Origin: Brevundimonas sp.
GTDB lineage: Bacteria > Pseudomonadota > Alphaproteobacteria > Caulobacterales > Caulobacteraceae
Direction: 5' to 3'
NCBI GenBank assembly: GCA_003248965.1
Contig: QFQU01000005.1
Coordinates: forward strand, 186,001-250,000
Length of the DNA stretch: 64,000 nucleotides
In this document: in pieces, positions 54,359 to 63,401 of the stretch
Position numbering within the stretch: the first letter of the stretch is position 1
How the letters are laid out: each line of letters opens with the position of its first letter
The notes under the pieces: model-generated
Told to the model about the DNA's origin: nothing
Database searches by the model: none
What the model saw: only the letters and a program-made list of their open reading frames with translations
Program-made: the position numbers and the translations under genes

Positions 54359-55477
54359 ATGCCCCTGATCCTGACCGAAGAGCAGACGATGCTGCAGGAG
54401 GCGGCCGACGGCTTCCTGGCCGACAACGCCCCCATCGCCCATCTGCGCAAGCTACGCGATGATCGCGATCCGGACGGCGTTTCGCGCGACCTGTGGCGGG
54501 CCTTCGGAGAAATGGGCTTCGCGGGCGTCGTCATCCCCGAGGCGCAGGGCGGGCTGGGCCTGGGCGCGGTCGAAGCCGGCGTCATCGCCGAAAGTCTGGG
54601 CCGCACCCTGACGCCCTCTCCCTTCATGGGATCGTCGATCCTGTCGGCCAAGGTGCTGACCGATGCGGGGTCGGAAGCCCAAAAGGCCTGGCTGCCCCGG
54701 ATCGCGGCGGGAGAGGCGATCCTGTCCCTGGCCGTGGACGAAGGCGCCAAACACGCGCCGTCCCGCATCGCCATGCGGGCCGTGCGATCCGGCAACGGCT
54801 TTCGTCTGAACGGCGCCAAGGGCTTCGTCCTGGACGGCCATGTCGCGGACGCCCTGATCGTGGTCGCCAGGGCGGAGGAGGGGCTCACCCTGTTCCTGGT
54901 CGATCCCAAATCGGCCGGCGTGGAGATCGAACGGACCGCCATGGTCGACAGCCACAACGCCGCGCGCGTCACCCTGACGGATGTGGCGGTGGACGCCGAT
55001 GCGGTGATCGGGGAGGTCGGCGGGGGCGAGCCCGTGCTGGAGGCCGCCTTGAGCCTGGGCCGCGCCTGCGCCGCCTCGACCCTGACCGGCGCGGGAGATC
55101 AGGCGTTCAAGATCACGCTGGACTATCTGCGAACCCGAAAGCAGTTCGGCAAGTTGATCGGGGAGTTTCAGGCCCTTCAGCACCGGGCGGCGCATCTGTT
55201 CACCGAGTTGGAGCTGGCGCGGGCCGCCACGCTGGGCGCGCTTCAGGCCATCGACGCAGGACGCGAAGATGCAGGCTTGGCGGCCTCCATCGCCAAGGCC
55301 AAGGCCGGCCGCGTCGCCGAACTGGCGGTTCAGGAGGCGGTGCAGATGCACGGGGGCGTCGGCATGACCGACGAGTTCGACGTCGGCCTGTTCATGAAGC
55401 GGGTGCGGGTGCTGAACGAACTGCTGGGTGACGTCGGTTTCCATGCCGAACAACTGGCGCGCCGCCAGGGGTTCTGA
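54359..55477 (+). CDS. acyl-CoA dehydrogenase, second subunit-like
   Basis: 372 residues of the acyl-CoA dehydrogenase fold: an N-terminal helical part (LTEEQTMLQEAADGFLADNA), a middle beta part, and a C-terminal QFGKLIGEFQALQHRAAHLF with MHGGVGMTDEFDVGLFMKR. It starts three bases after the first gene and lacks a clear independent promoter. Paired acyl-CoA dehydrogenases of this kind are known to act together on bulky substrates such as steroid side chains, but that is not shown here. Confidence 0.9.
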   Translation: MPLILTEEQTMLQEAADGFLADNAPIAHLRKLRDDRDPDGVSRDLWRAFGEMGFAGVVIPEAQGGLGLGAVEAGVIAESLGRTLTPSPFMGSSILSAKVLTDAGSEAQKAWLPRIAAGEAILSLAVDEGAKHAPSRIAMRAVRSGNGFRLNGAKGFVLDGHVADALIVVARAEEGLTLFLVDPKSAGVEIERTAMVDSHNAARVTLTDVAVDADAVIGEVGGGEPVLEAALSLGRACAASTLTGAGDQAFKITLDYLRTRKQFGKLIGEFQALQHRAAHLFTELELARAATLGALQAIDAGREDAGLAASIAKAKAGRVAELAVQEAVQMHGGVGMTDEFDVGLFMKRVRVLNELLGDVGFHAEQLARRQGF

Positions 55478-55542
55478 GGTCGGCGCGGGCGCGGGATGAC
55501 GTTTGCGTCCGAACCGCCTAAACCTCCCGCCAAGGGAGACGC

Positions 55543-56847
55543 ATGCACATGACGACGCGAACCAACGCGCCCGCCTATCTCGCCGGCTTCGGCAATCATT
55601 TCTCGACCGAGGCCGCGCCCGGCGCCGTGCCGGTGGGGCAGAACTCGCCGCAGAAGACGCCCATGGGCCTCTATGCCGAGCAGCTGTCGGGCACGGCCTT
55701 CACCGCTCCGCGCGCCGAGAACCGCCGTAGCTGGCTATACCGCCTGCGGCCGTCGGCCCAGCACGGCCCCTATAAACCGTTCGACCAGGGCCGGGTCCGT
55801 TCGGGTCCGTTCGACGAGACGCCGCCCAACCCCAACCGCATGCGCTGGGACCCCCTGCCCCTGCCGGATGCGCCGACCGACTGGGTCGAGGGGCTTGTCA
55901 CCTATGGCGGCAACGGAGAGCCGGACGCGGGCGCCGGCGCGGGCGTGCATCTGTATGTCGCCAACCGCTCCATGACCGACCGCGTCTTCTACAACGCCGA
56001 CGGCGAACTGCTGATCGTGCCGCAGGAGGGGGCGCACCGTTTCGTCACCGAAATGGGCCTGATCGAGGCCCGGCCGGGGCATATCGTCCTGATCCCGCGC
56101 GGGGTGCGCTTCCGGGTCGAGGTGGACGGCGCCGTGCGCGGCTATGTCTGCGAGAATTACGGCAGCCCGTTCCGCCTGCCCGACCTGGGGCCCATCGGCG
56201 CAAACGGTCTGGCCAACCCGCGCGACTTCGAAACGCCCGTCGCCTGGTTCGAGGACGTGGACCGCCCGACCCAGTGCGTTCAGAAGTACGGCGGTCGTCT
56301 GTGGTCGGCGACCTTCGATCACAGTCCGCTGGATGTGGTCGCCTGGCACGGCAATCTGGCGCCCTGCCGCTATGACACGGCGCGGTTCAACACCATCAAC
56401 ACCGTCTCCTACGACCATCCCGATCCGTCGATCTTCACCGTCCTGACCAGTCCGTCCGAGACGCCGGGCACGGCCAACATCGACTTCGTCATCTTCCCGC
56501 CGCGCTGGATGGTGGCTGAGCACACCTTCCGCCCGCCCTGGTTCCACAGAAACGTGATGAGCGAGTTCATGGGCCTGGTGACGGGCGCCTATGACGCCAA
56601 GGCCGGCGGCTTCGCGCCGGGCGGCGCCTCCCTGCACAACCGCATGAGCGGCCATGGCCCGGATCAGGCCAGCTATGACGCCGCGATCAAGGCCGAGCTC
56701 AAGCCGCACAAGATCGAAAACACCCTGGCCTTCATGTTCGAGACGCGGATGCCGATCCGGCTGACGCAGTGGGCGCAAGAGACGCCGCAGATGCAGCTGG
56801 ACTATGACGACGTCTGGTCCGGCTTCGAGAAGGGAAAGGTGGTCTGA
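55543..56847 (+). CDS. hmgA: homogentisate 1,2-dioxygenase
   Basis: A 434-residue iron enzyme opening the ring of homogentisate in tyrosine and phenylalanine breakdown. Clear motifs are YLAGFGNHFSTEAAPGAVP, EGLVTYGGNGEPDAGAG, the IFPPRWMVAEHTFRPPWFHR stretch containing iron ligands, and NRMSGHGPD. Its stop overlaps the next start (TGATG). The next pathway genes are not in view. Confidence 0.95.
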   Translation: MHMTTRTNAPAYLAGFGNHFSTEAAPGAVPVGQNSPQKTPMGLYAEQLSGTAFTAPRAENRRSWLYRLRPSAQHGPYKPFDQGRVRSGPFDETPPNPNRMRWDPLPLPDAPTDWVEGLVTYGGNGEPDAGAGAGVHLYVANRSMTDRVFYNADGELLIVPQEGAHRFVTEMGLIEARPGHIVLIPRGVRFRVEVDGAVRGYVCENYGSPFRLPDLGPIGANGLANPRDFETPVAWFEDVDRPTQCVQKYGGRLWSATFDHSPLDVVAWHGNLAPCRYDTARFNTINTVSYDHPDPSIFTVLTSPSETPGTANIDFVIFPPRWMVAEHTFRPPWFHRNVMSEFMGLVTGAYDAKAGGFAPGGASLHNRMSGHGPDQASYDAAIKAELKPHKIENTLAFMFETRMPIRLTQWAQETPQMQLDYDDVWSGFEKGKVV

Positions 56848-56863
56848 TGCGTGGTCTGATGCG
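56840..56863 (+). repeat. 12-bp tandem repeat across the hmgA/lipoprotein junction
   Basis: TGGTCTGATGCG occurs twice (56840-56851 and 56852-56863), followed by a partial third copy. The repeat contains the overlapping stop-start, so it provides two ATG codons in the same frame. Confidence 0.8.
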
Positions 56864-57218
56864 TAGTCTGATTCTGGGAGCCCTCGTCCTGCCGCTTGCG
56901 CTGGTCGGCTGCTCTCAGGCGGCCGTCACTAGCGAGGCGCCGATGCAAAGCGCGGACGCTTCGGCTTGCGCCGCGCGGGGCGGCGAGATGAAGCAGGTCG
57001 GCCGGCTTCAATCCTGGCAGTGCGTCATCCGCTACGCCGACGCCGGCAAACGCTGCACCGACGGCGATCAATGCCAGGGCGACTGCCGCGTGGAGGGCAA
57101 TTCCGGCCTGACGCCCGGCGCAGCCGTGACCGGCGTCTGTCAGGCGACCAGCGACCGCTTCGGTTGCCACACCCCGGTCGAGGACGGCAGGGTGGGCGCG
57201 ACCCTCTGCATCGACTGA
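56847..57218 (+). CDS. small Cys-rich lipoprotein
   Basis: 123 residues. The signal ends in a lipobox (LALVGC), with the anchor Cys at about residue 22. Eight Cys residues follow (for example RCTDGDQCQGDCRVEG and CHTPVEDG), suggesting disulfides. Unknown function. ATG codons at 56847 and 56859 are both possible; they lie in a 12-bp tandem repeat. It is coupled to hmgA only by TGATG overlap. Confidence 0.65.
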   Translation: MRGLMRSLILGALVLPLALVGCSQAAVTSEAPMQSADASACAARGGEMKQVGRLQSWQCVIRYADAGKRCTDGDQCQGDCRVEGNSGLTPGAAVTGVCQATSDRFGCHTPVEDGRVGATLCID

Positions 57219-57234
57219 GGCGGATCGCGAAAAA

Positions 57235-57260
57235 GCCCCCGTCGCGGACGACGGGGGCTG
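57235..57260 (-). terminator. bidirectional terminator between convergent lipoprotein genes
   Basis: A perfect 10-bp GC-rich stem (57235-57244 with 57251-57260) has a six-base loop. On the minus strand five T follow (57231-57235 complement); on the + strand TTTT lies a few bases on. It fits termination of both converging genes. Confidence 0.8.
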
Positions 57261-57280
57261 ATCCGGTTTTGCTGTGACCC

Positions 57281-57586
57281 TTAGTGGGTCGACGGCGTGT
57301 TCGAGGTGGTCATGCCGCCGTCGGCGTTGCCGGCCTTTTGCTCGACCATGTCGGCCTTGCGGTCGGCGTTCTTCTCGACCTGATCGGCCTGGGCGTTCAG
57401 GGCGTCGCGTTGCGCCTCGGTCTGGGCGGTTGCGGCCTGGGCTTCCAGTTGATCGGCGCGCGCTTCGCCCGTCGCTTCGATAGCGTCGGCCCGCTTTTCG
57501 GCGGCCTTGTCGGCGGCGCTTTCACCGCAGGCGGCGACGCCCGACAGCACGAACAACGAAGCGGCGGCGATGGCGAACTTCTTCAT
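57281..57586 (-). CDS. small Ala/Glu-rich lipoprotein
   Basis: 101 residues. Signal and lipobox (FAIAAASLFVLSGVAACGES) are followed by a long Ala, Glu, Asp, Gln-rich amphipathic helix that may pair as a coiled coil. Function is unknown. ATG 57586 has GGAGAGGAAA upstream. It is convergent with the Cys-rich lipoprotein and downstream of glk's stop only by its opposite side; it has its own leader. Confidence 0.7.
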   Translation of the reverse strand: MKKFAIAAASLFVLSGVAACGESAADKAAEKRADAIEATGEARADQLEAQAATAQTEAQRDALNAQADQVEKNADRKADMVEQKAGNADGGMTTSNTPSTH

Positions 57587-57667
57587 GGTGGTTTCCTCTC
57601 CTTGGTGGAGACAGGCAAACGCCACGTCGAGGGTTCGGTTCACGCCGCCGTGAAGTTTTCGTGAGCC

Positions 57668-58639
57668 TCAGGCCTCGGCCTCAGCAAAGGCGACACGGGC
57701 GGCCCCCAGCAGGGCGGCGTGTTTGTGCATGATCACCTTGGTCGGAATCTCGGACATATAGTCCTTGAACCGGCCCTTGCGCTCGAACCGCTGGCGGAAG
57801 GGGCTGGCCTTGATGAAGGGCAGGATGCGCGGGACGATGCCCCCGGCGATATAGACCCCGCCGCGGGCGCCGGTGGTCAGAGCGATGTCGCCGGCCACCG
57901 CGCCCAGGATGGCGCAGAAGCGCGCCAGGGTCGAGCCGCATGGGCTGTTCGGATCGGCCATCGCCGTCTGGGTGATCTGGGCCGGGTCGTCGATATGGGT
58001 CTCGCGCCCGTCGATTTCGGCCAGGGCGCGGTGCATGTTCAGAAGGCCCGGGCCGCAGATCAGCCGTTCGATGGAGACGCGGTCATAGCGGCGGCGCAGG
58101 ATGCGCAGGATCTCGTCCTCGACGGGGTCGCCGGGCGGGAAGCAGGCGTGGCCGCCCTCGGACGGCATGGCCATCTCCTTGCCGTGGGCGTCGCGGACCA
58201 GGGCCGAGACGCCGAAGCCGGTGCCGGGGCCCAGCACCGCCACGGTCGCCTGGGGATCGCCGTCCACCGGGCCGCCCAGGCTTTCCAGCTGGTCTTCGGG
58301 CACGATGGGAGCGCCCCAGGCCAGAGCCTCGAAATCGTTGATCAGCTTGACGGGCTTCAGCCCCAGGGTCTGAAGCTCGCTTTCCGACACCTGCCAAGGG
58401 GAGTTGGTCAGGTCGATGGCGCCGTCCGTGACCGGCCCGGCGACGGCGATCACGCCGCCCGTCGGCTTGACCTCGCAGCCGTCGATGAAGGCGGCCACGC
58501 CTTCCAGAAAGGTCGGATAGGTCTCGGCCGGGAAGCTGTCGTGATGTTCCAGCACCGGCTTGCCGTCGACCATGCGGGTCAGGGCGAAGCGGGCGTTGGT
58601 GCCGCCGACGTCGCCGACGAGGAGGGTCTTGTCATTCAT
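57668..58639 (-). CDS. glk: glucokinase
   Basis: A 323-residue enzyme phosphorylating glucose with ATP. LLVGDVGGTNARFALT is the phosphate loop, LINDFEALAWGAP and VLGPGTGFGVSAL are typical, and AMPSEGGHACFPPGDP carries the active-site region. It is the last gene of zwf-pgl-edd-glk, 32 bases after edd, and feeds glucose into this route. Confidence 0.95.
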   Translation of the reverse strand: MNDKTLLVGDVGGTNARFALTRMVDGKPVLEHHDSFPAETYPTFLEGVAAFIDGCEVKPTGGVIAVAGPVTDGAIDLTNSPWQVSESELQTLGLKPVKLINDFEALAWGAPIVPEDQLESLGGPVDGDPQATVAVLGPGTGFGVSALVRDAHGKEMAMPSEGGHACFPPGDPVEDEILRILRRRYDRVSIERLICGPGLLNMHRALAEIDGRETHIDDPAQITQTAMADPNSPCGSTLARFCAILGAVAGDIALTTGARGGVYIAGGIVPRILPFIKASPFRQRFERKGRFKDYMSEIPTKVIMHKHAALLGAARVAFAEAEA

Positions 58640-58671
58640 TTTGAGGCGTTTCCTGCGGTCGGTTTGGTGGA

Positions 58672-60561
58672 TCAGGCGTCCACGGTCCGGTCGACGAAGT
58701 TGGGATCGGGCGGGGTGTCGTCATGGCCTTCCGCGCCGACGGGGAAGGCGAAACAGACCGTCGCCCCCTGTTCGGCGGTGGTGACGACGTGGCGGAAGGC
58801 CCCGAAAAGTTCGCGGCCATAACCCCAGCCGGACCCTTCGGCGAGGGCTCTGGATCGTGTCGCCGCAGGCCGCGCCGTCAGGCCGGAAACGCCCACCGTC
58901 GTCAGCACGCCAGCCTCGGCGTCCAGACGTATGATGTCCCCGTCCCTGACATGGGCCAGGGGGCCGCCGGCCAGGGCTTCTGGCGAAACGTGGATGGCGG
59001 CGGGTGTCTTGCCGCTGGCGCCCGACATCCGGCCGTCGGTGACGAAGGCGACCTTGAATCCCTTGTCCTGAATGACCGACAGGGCCGGCGACAGGCTGTG
59101 CAGTTCCGGCATGCCGTTGGCCTTGGGCCCCTGGAAGCGCAAGACCACGACCACGTCGCGGAACAGCTTGCCGTCCTTGAACGCTTGCAGCGCATCTTCC
59201 TGGGTTTCGAAAACGGCGGCGGGGGCCTCGACGAAACGGTTCTCTGGCTTGACCGCCGAGATCTTGATGACCGCGCGCCCCAGGTCGCCCTGAACCAGAC
59301 GCAGGCCGCCTTCTCGGTCGAACGGGTCGGAGGCGGGTCGTAGGATGTCGCGGTCCAAACTCTCGCTGACCCCGTCGCGCCAGACCAGTTCGCCGTCCAC
59401 CATCGACGGTTCCTGGAAATAGGCCTCGATGCCCCGGCCCATGATGGTGGTGACGTCGGTGTGGATATTGCCCGCCATCGCCAGTTCGCGGGCGATGAAG
59501 GCGACGCCGCCGGCGGCCTGGAAGGCGTTCACGTCCGCCGAGCCGTTCGGATAAACTCGCGCCAGCAGCGGCGTGACCGACGACAGCTCGTCCATGTCGG
59601 TCCAGTCGATCAGCACCCCCGCCGCCCGCGCCATGGCGACCAGGTGGATGGCGTGGTTGGTCGAGCCGCCGGTGGCCAGCAAGGCCACGATCATGTTGAC
59701 GATGGACTTTTCGTCGATGACGTCGGCCATGCGGCACTCGCCGCTGCGGGCCAGTTCGACCGCACGCTTCGCCGCCGCCGCCGTCAGGGCGTCACGTAGG
59801 CCGGTGTCGGGATGGACGAAGGCGGTGGAGGGCATGTGCAGCCCGCCCAGCTCCATCATCATCTGGTTGGAGTTGGCCGTGCCGTAGAAGGTGCAGGTGC
59901 CGGGCGAGTGATAGCTGCCGATCTCGCTTTCCAGCAGGGTCGTGCGGTCGACCTTGCCTTGCGCGTATTCGGCGCGCACGCGGGCCTTCTCAGCATTGGG
60001 AATGCCCGACGGCATCGGACCCGCCGGGGCGAAGACGACCGGCAGATGGCCGAAGGCGAGCGCGCCCATGAACAGGCCGGGCACAATCTTGTCGCAGACG
60101 CCCAGCATCAGGGTCGCGTCGAAGGCGTCGTGCGTCAGGGCCACGCCCGCCGACATGGCGATGACGTCGCGGCTGAACAGGCTCAGTTCCATGCCCGGAC
60201 GGCCCTGGGTCACGCCGTCGCACATGGCGGGGGTGCCGCCCGCGACCTGGGCCGTCGCGCCGACCTCGCGCACGGCCGCGCGCACCACGTCGGGGAAGCG
60301 TTCGAACGGCTGGTGCGCCGACAGCATGTCGTTATAGGCGGTGACGACGCCCAGGTTCGGCCTTGAGCCGTCCATGGAGGCCAGTTTGTCGGCGATGGTC
60401 TGGCCGGCGAAGGCGTGAGCCCAGTTGGCGCAGGACAGTTTGGCGCGCCCCGCGCCGGAATCCCGCGCGGCGTCCATTCGGCGCACATAGTCGGCCCGCG
60501 TGGCGCGGCTCTTGTCGATGATGCGCCGGGTGACAGCGGCGACCGTAGGATGAAGCGCCAT
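58672..60561 (-). CDS. edd: 6-phosphogluconate dehydratase
   Basis: A 629-residue [Fe-S] dehydratase of the IlvD/Edd family that makes KDPG. GGTPAMCDGVTQGRPGMELS, MLGVCDKIVPGLFMGALAFG and TGGSTNHAIHLVAMA hold the conserved cysteines of the cluster. The ATG at 60561 is one base after the pgl stop. Length is as expected. Confidence 0.95.
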   Translation of the reverse strand: MALHPTVAAVTRRIIDKSRATRADYVRRMDAARDSGAGRAKLSCANWAHAFAGQTIADKLASMDGSRPNLGVVTAYNDMLSAHQPFERFPDVVRAAVREVGATAQVAGGTPAMCDGVTQGRPGMELSLFSRDVIAMSAGVALTHDAFDATLMLGVCDKIVPGLFMGALAFGHLPVVFAPAGPMPSGIPNAEKARVRAEYAQGKVDRTTLLESEIGSYHSPGTCTFYGTANSNQMMMELGGLHMPSTAFVHPDTGLRDALTAAAAKRAVELARSGECRMADVIDEKSIVNMIVALLATGGSTNHAIHLVAMARAAGVLIDWTDMDELSSVTPLLARVYPNGSADVNAFQAAGGVAFIARELAMAGNIHTDVTTIMGRGIEAYFQEPSMVDGELVWRDGVSESLDRDILRPASDPFDREGGLRLVQGDLGRAVIKISAVKPENRFVEAPAAVFETQEDALQAFKDGKLFRDVVVVLRFQGPKANGMPELHSLSPALSVIQDKGFKVAFVTDGRMSGASGKTPAAIHVSPEALAGGPLAHVRDGDIIRLDAEAGVLTTVGVSGLTARPAATRSRALAEGSGWGYGRELFGAFRHVVTTAEQGATVCFAFPVGAEGHDDTPPDPNFVDRTVDA

Positions 60562-60562
60562 G

Positions 60563-61276
60563 TCAGCCTTCCTCCGTCCACAGGACTTCAAGGGGAACGT
60601 CCGAGGCCAGCAGGGCGGCGATCGGCTGGATGCGGGGGTCGCCCAGCGCCTGTTCCTCGAATACGCGGCGTTTCCGCGCGCCCTTCAGGCCCAGGATCAC
60701 CCGCCCGGCCGACATCAGATAGGGCAGGTTGATCGACAGGCGTTCGAGGCTCGGCGCCAGACCGTCGCGGCCTTGGGGAACGCCCAGAACCGTGGCTTTA
60801 AGCGTCGGGGTCAGAAGGGTCTTCAGCGTCGGGCTTTCGGGGAACATGGAACAGATATGCCCGTCCTCGCCCATGCCCAGCAGCACGGCGTCGAAACGCC
60901 CTCCGACCTCGGCCAGGGCGCGGGCGGCGACGATGGCGGCGCGGTCGACGGTGACTTCGGGCGTATAGAGGGGGATGAACCGGGCGGCGGCGGCCCTGTC
61001 CTGCAGTAGGACGTCGCGGATCAGCCGTGCGTTCGACTCGGGCGAGCTTTCGGGGACGTAGCGTTCGTCCACCAGGGTGACGGCGACGTTCGACCAGTCC
61101 AGGTCCATGGCCGACAAGGCGCGATAGACCGGGGCGGGGGTCGAGCCGCCCGGCCCCGCGAAGACCGCGCGGCCGTTGTCGTACAGGGCGGCGCCCAGGG
61201 TTTCGCCCAACCTCGCCGCGATGGCTTCGGCCCAGGCCTCCACGCCGTCGAAGGTTTCGATGAGAAGATCACGCAT
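60563..61276 (-). CDS. pgl: 6-phosphogluconolactonase
   Basis: A 237-residue hydrolase of the DevB/SOL type. FAGPGGSTPAPVYRAL, VTLVDERYVPESSPESNARL and VLLGMGEDGHICSMFPES are the three family motifs. It overlaps the end of zwf by eight bases and precedes edd with one base between them. Confidence 0.94.
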   Translation of the reverse strand: MRDLLIETFDGVEAWAEAIAARLGETLGAALYDNGRAVFAGPGGSTPAPVYRALSAMDLDWSNVAVTLVDERYVPESSPESNARLIRDVLLQDRAAAARFIPLYTPEVTVDRAAIVAARALAEVGGRFDAVLLGMGEDGHICSMFPESPTLKTLLTPTLKATVLGVPQGRDGLAPSLERLSINLPYLMSAGRVILGLKGARKRRVFEEQALGDPRIQPIAALLASDVPLEVLWTEEG

Positions 61277-62729
61277 CGGCGGTGTTCCAGGCGCGGCCTG
61301 TGCGGGCCATCAGCATGTCGGCGCTTTCAGGGCCCCAGGTTCCGGCGACGTATTCGTCGGGCTTCTGGGCCGAGGCCGTCCAGGCCTCCGACACCTCGTC
61401 GACCCATTTCCAGGCCTGTTCCGCCTCGTCGCGGCGCACGAACAGGGTGCTGTCGCCGACCATGGCGTCCAGCAGCAGCCGCTCATAGGCGATGCGGCGG
61501 CGCGGCGGCGCGGCGGATTTGCCGTCCACACCCCAGGACAGGCTCATCTGGATCGGCTGAAGCTGCATGCGCCGATCCAGGCCGGGGCGCTTGTTCATGA
61601 CGGTCAGCGAAATGTCTTCCTCGGGCTGAAGCTCGATGACCATGCGGTTGGCCTTCACCTCTCCACGGTCGTCGTGGTCGAAGATGGAATGGGGCACCGG
61701 CTTGAACTGAATGACGATCTCGGTGCGCTTTTCGGGCAGCCGCTTGCCGGTTCGCATGAAGAAGGGCACGCCGGCCCACCGCCAGTTGTCGATGTCGGCG
61801 CGGATGGCGACGAAGGTTTCGGTGTCCGAATCCTCGCCCCGTTCCTCGTCATAACCCTTGGCCGGCTTGCCCTCGCTGACGCCCGCCACATACTGGCCGC
61901 GCACGGTGACGCGCTCGACCTCCTCCACCGTCACCGGACGCAGGGAGCGCAGCACCTTGACCTTTTCGTTGCGAACCGAATCCGGGTCCAGATCGCTGGG
62001 CGGCTCCATCGCCACCAGGCACAGCAACTGCAACATGTGGTTCTGCAGCATGTCCCGCAGGGCGCCGTATTCGTCGTAATAGGGCCAGCGGTCGCCGACC
62101 CCCACCGTTTCGCCCACCGTGATCTGGACGTGGTCGATGGTCAGATTGTTCCACAGCGGCTCGAAGATGGTGTTGCCGAAGCGCAGGGCGATCAGGTTCT
62201 GGACCGTCTCCTTGCCCAGATAGTGATCGATGCGGAAGACCTGGTTCTCGCTGAAGGCGTGGGCCACGGCATCGTCGATTTCCAGGAAGGATTTCAGGTC
62301 GCGCCCGACCGGCTTCTCCAGAACGATGCGGCAATTCTTTTCGGCCAGACCGGCGGCCTTCATCGCGGTGACTATGCGGGCGTAAAGCGAGGGCGACACG
62401 GCCAGGAAGGACGTGACCTCTCCGTCGCCGACCTTGGCCTTCAGGGGCTTCAGGCTGTCGGCCGAGGTGGCGTCCACCGCCAGATAGTCCAGCCGCGCCT
62501 TCATTCGCGCCCAACTGCCCTCATCCCAGGCCTTGTCGGCCTCGGCGCGGGCCTTCACCGCCTCGTGGACCTTGCCGATATAGTCATCGGCCGTCTCTTC
62601 CGACCGCGCCGCGCCGATGATCTTCAGTCCCTCGGGCAGCAGGCCGTCGTGTTCCAGGAAATACAGCGACGGCAGCAACATGCGCATCGCCAGATCGCCG
62701 CCGCCGCCGAACAGAATGAGAGCCGCCAT
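61269..62729 (-). CDS. zwf: glucose-6-phosphate 1-dehydrogenase
   Basis: A 486-residue enzyme oxidising glucose-6-phosphate with NADP or NAD. The nucleotide loop is LILFGGGGDLAMRMLLPSLY, and the catalytic motif is RIDHYLGKE, preceded by EKPVGRDL. The ATG at 62729 has AAGGGA six bases upstream; a TTG just before it is possible. It is the first gene of the glucose operon, 42 bases after hisIE on the same strand. Confidence 0.96.
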   Translation of the reverse strand: MAALILFGGGGDLAMRMLLPSLYFLEHDGLLPEGLKIIGAARSEETADDYIGKVHEAVKARAEADKAWDEGSWARMKARLDYLAVDATSADSLKPLKAKVGDGEVTSFLAVSPSLYARIVTAMKAAGLAEKNCRIVLEKPVGRDLKSFLEIDDAVAHAFSENQVFRIDHYLGKETVQNLIALRFGNTIFEPLWNNLTIDHVQITVGETVGVGDRWPYYDEYGALRDMLQNHMLQLLCLVAMEPPSDLDPDSVRNEKVKVLRSLRPVTVEEVERVTVRGQYVAGVSEGKPAKGYDEERGEDSDTETFVAIRADIDNWRWAGVPFFMRTGKRLPEKRTEIVIQFKPVPHSIFDHDDRGEVKANRMVIELQPEEDISLTVMNKRPGLDRRMQLQPIQMSLSWGVDGKSAAPPRRRIAYERLLLDAMVGDSTLFVRRDEAEQAWKWVDEVSEAWTASAQKPDEYVAGTWGPESADMLMARTGRAWNTADA

Positions 62730-62771
62730 CAAATTTCCCTTCAGCGATCCCGCTTCGTGGGACCGACGCCG

Positions 62772-63401
62772 TTAAGGTGCAGGTTGGCCTTTGCCCGCTT
62801 CGGCGCGCGAGGCCAACACGTCCAGCACGTCCTGAAACACCATGTTACGGGCATGGAGAAGAACGAGCAGGTGATAGATCAAATCCGCAGCCTCGCTGGC
62901 GAGTTCCTCGTTCGGTCCGGCGACGCCGGCCAGCGCGGTCTCCACCCCCTCTTCGCCGACCTTCTGGGCGATGCGTTTCGGCCCCTGGGCGATCAGCTTG
63001 GCGGTCCAGCTTTCGGACGGATCGGCGGCGGCGCGGCGGGCGATGGTCTGTTCCAGCCGGGCGATGCGGCCCAGACCCGGCGCGTCGGCGTCGCCGAAAC
63101 AGCTGGTCCGGTTCAGGTGACACGCATTGCCGACCGGTCGGACCGACAGGATCAGGGCGTCGTTGTCGCAGTCGGCGGTGAGGGAGAAGACATGCAGCCG
63201 GTCGCCCGAGGTCTCGCCCTTCCTCCACCGCCCGCCGCGCGAGCGCGAGAAGAAGGTGGCCTCACCCGACTGGATCGTCTCATCCAGAGCGGCGCGGTCC
63301 ATATAGGCTAGGGTCAGGACCTGCAGCGTCGCCGCATCCTGCACCACCACGGGAACAAGGCCGTTGCCTTTTTCGAAGTCGATGGTCGCGGGGTCGATCA
63401 C
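62772..63401 (-). CDS. hisI: bifunctional phosphoribosyl-AMP cyclohydrolase / phosphoribosyl-ATP pyrophosphatase
   Basis: A 209-residue HisIE fusion covering two histidine steps. The cyclohydrolase part has AYMDRAALDETIQSGEATFF, RSRGGRWRKGETSG and the metal-binding DCDNDALIL with C in NACHLNRTSCF; the pyrophosphatase part has QKVGEEGVETALAG and EAADLIYHLLVLL. The GTG start overlaps the hisF stop (GTGA). Confidence 0.95.
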   Translation of the reverse strand: MIDPATIDFEKGNGLVPVVVQDAATLQVLTLAYMDRAALDETIQSGEATFFSRSRGGRWRKGETSGDRLHVFSLTADCDNDALILSVRPVGNACHLNRTSCFGDADAPGLGRIARLEQTIARRAAADPSESWTAKLIAQGPKRIAQKVGEEGVETALAGVAGPNEELASEAADLIYHLLVLLHARNMVFQDVLDVLASRAEAGKGQPAP

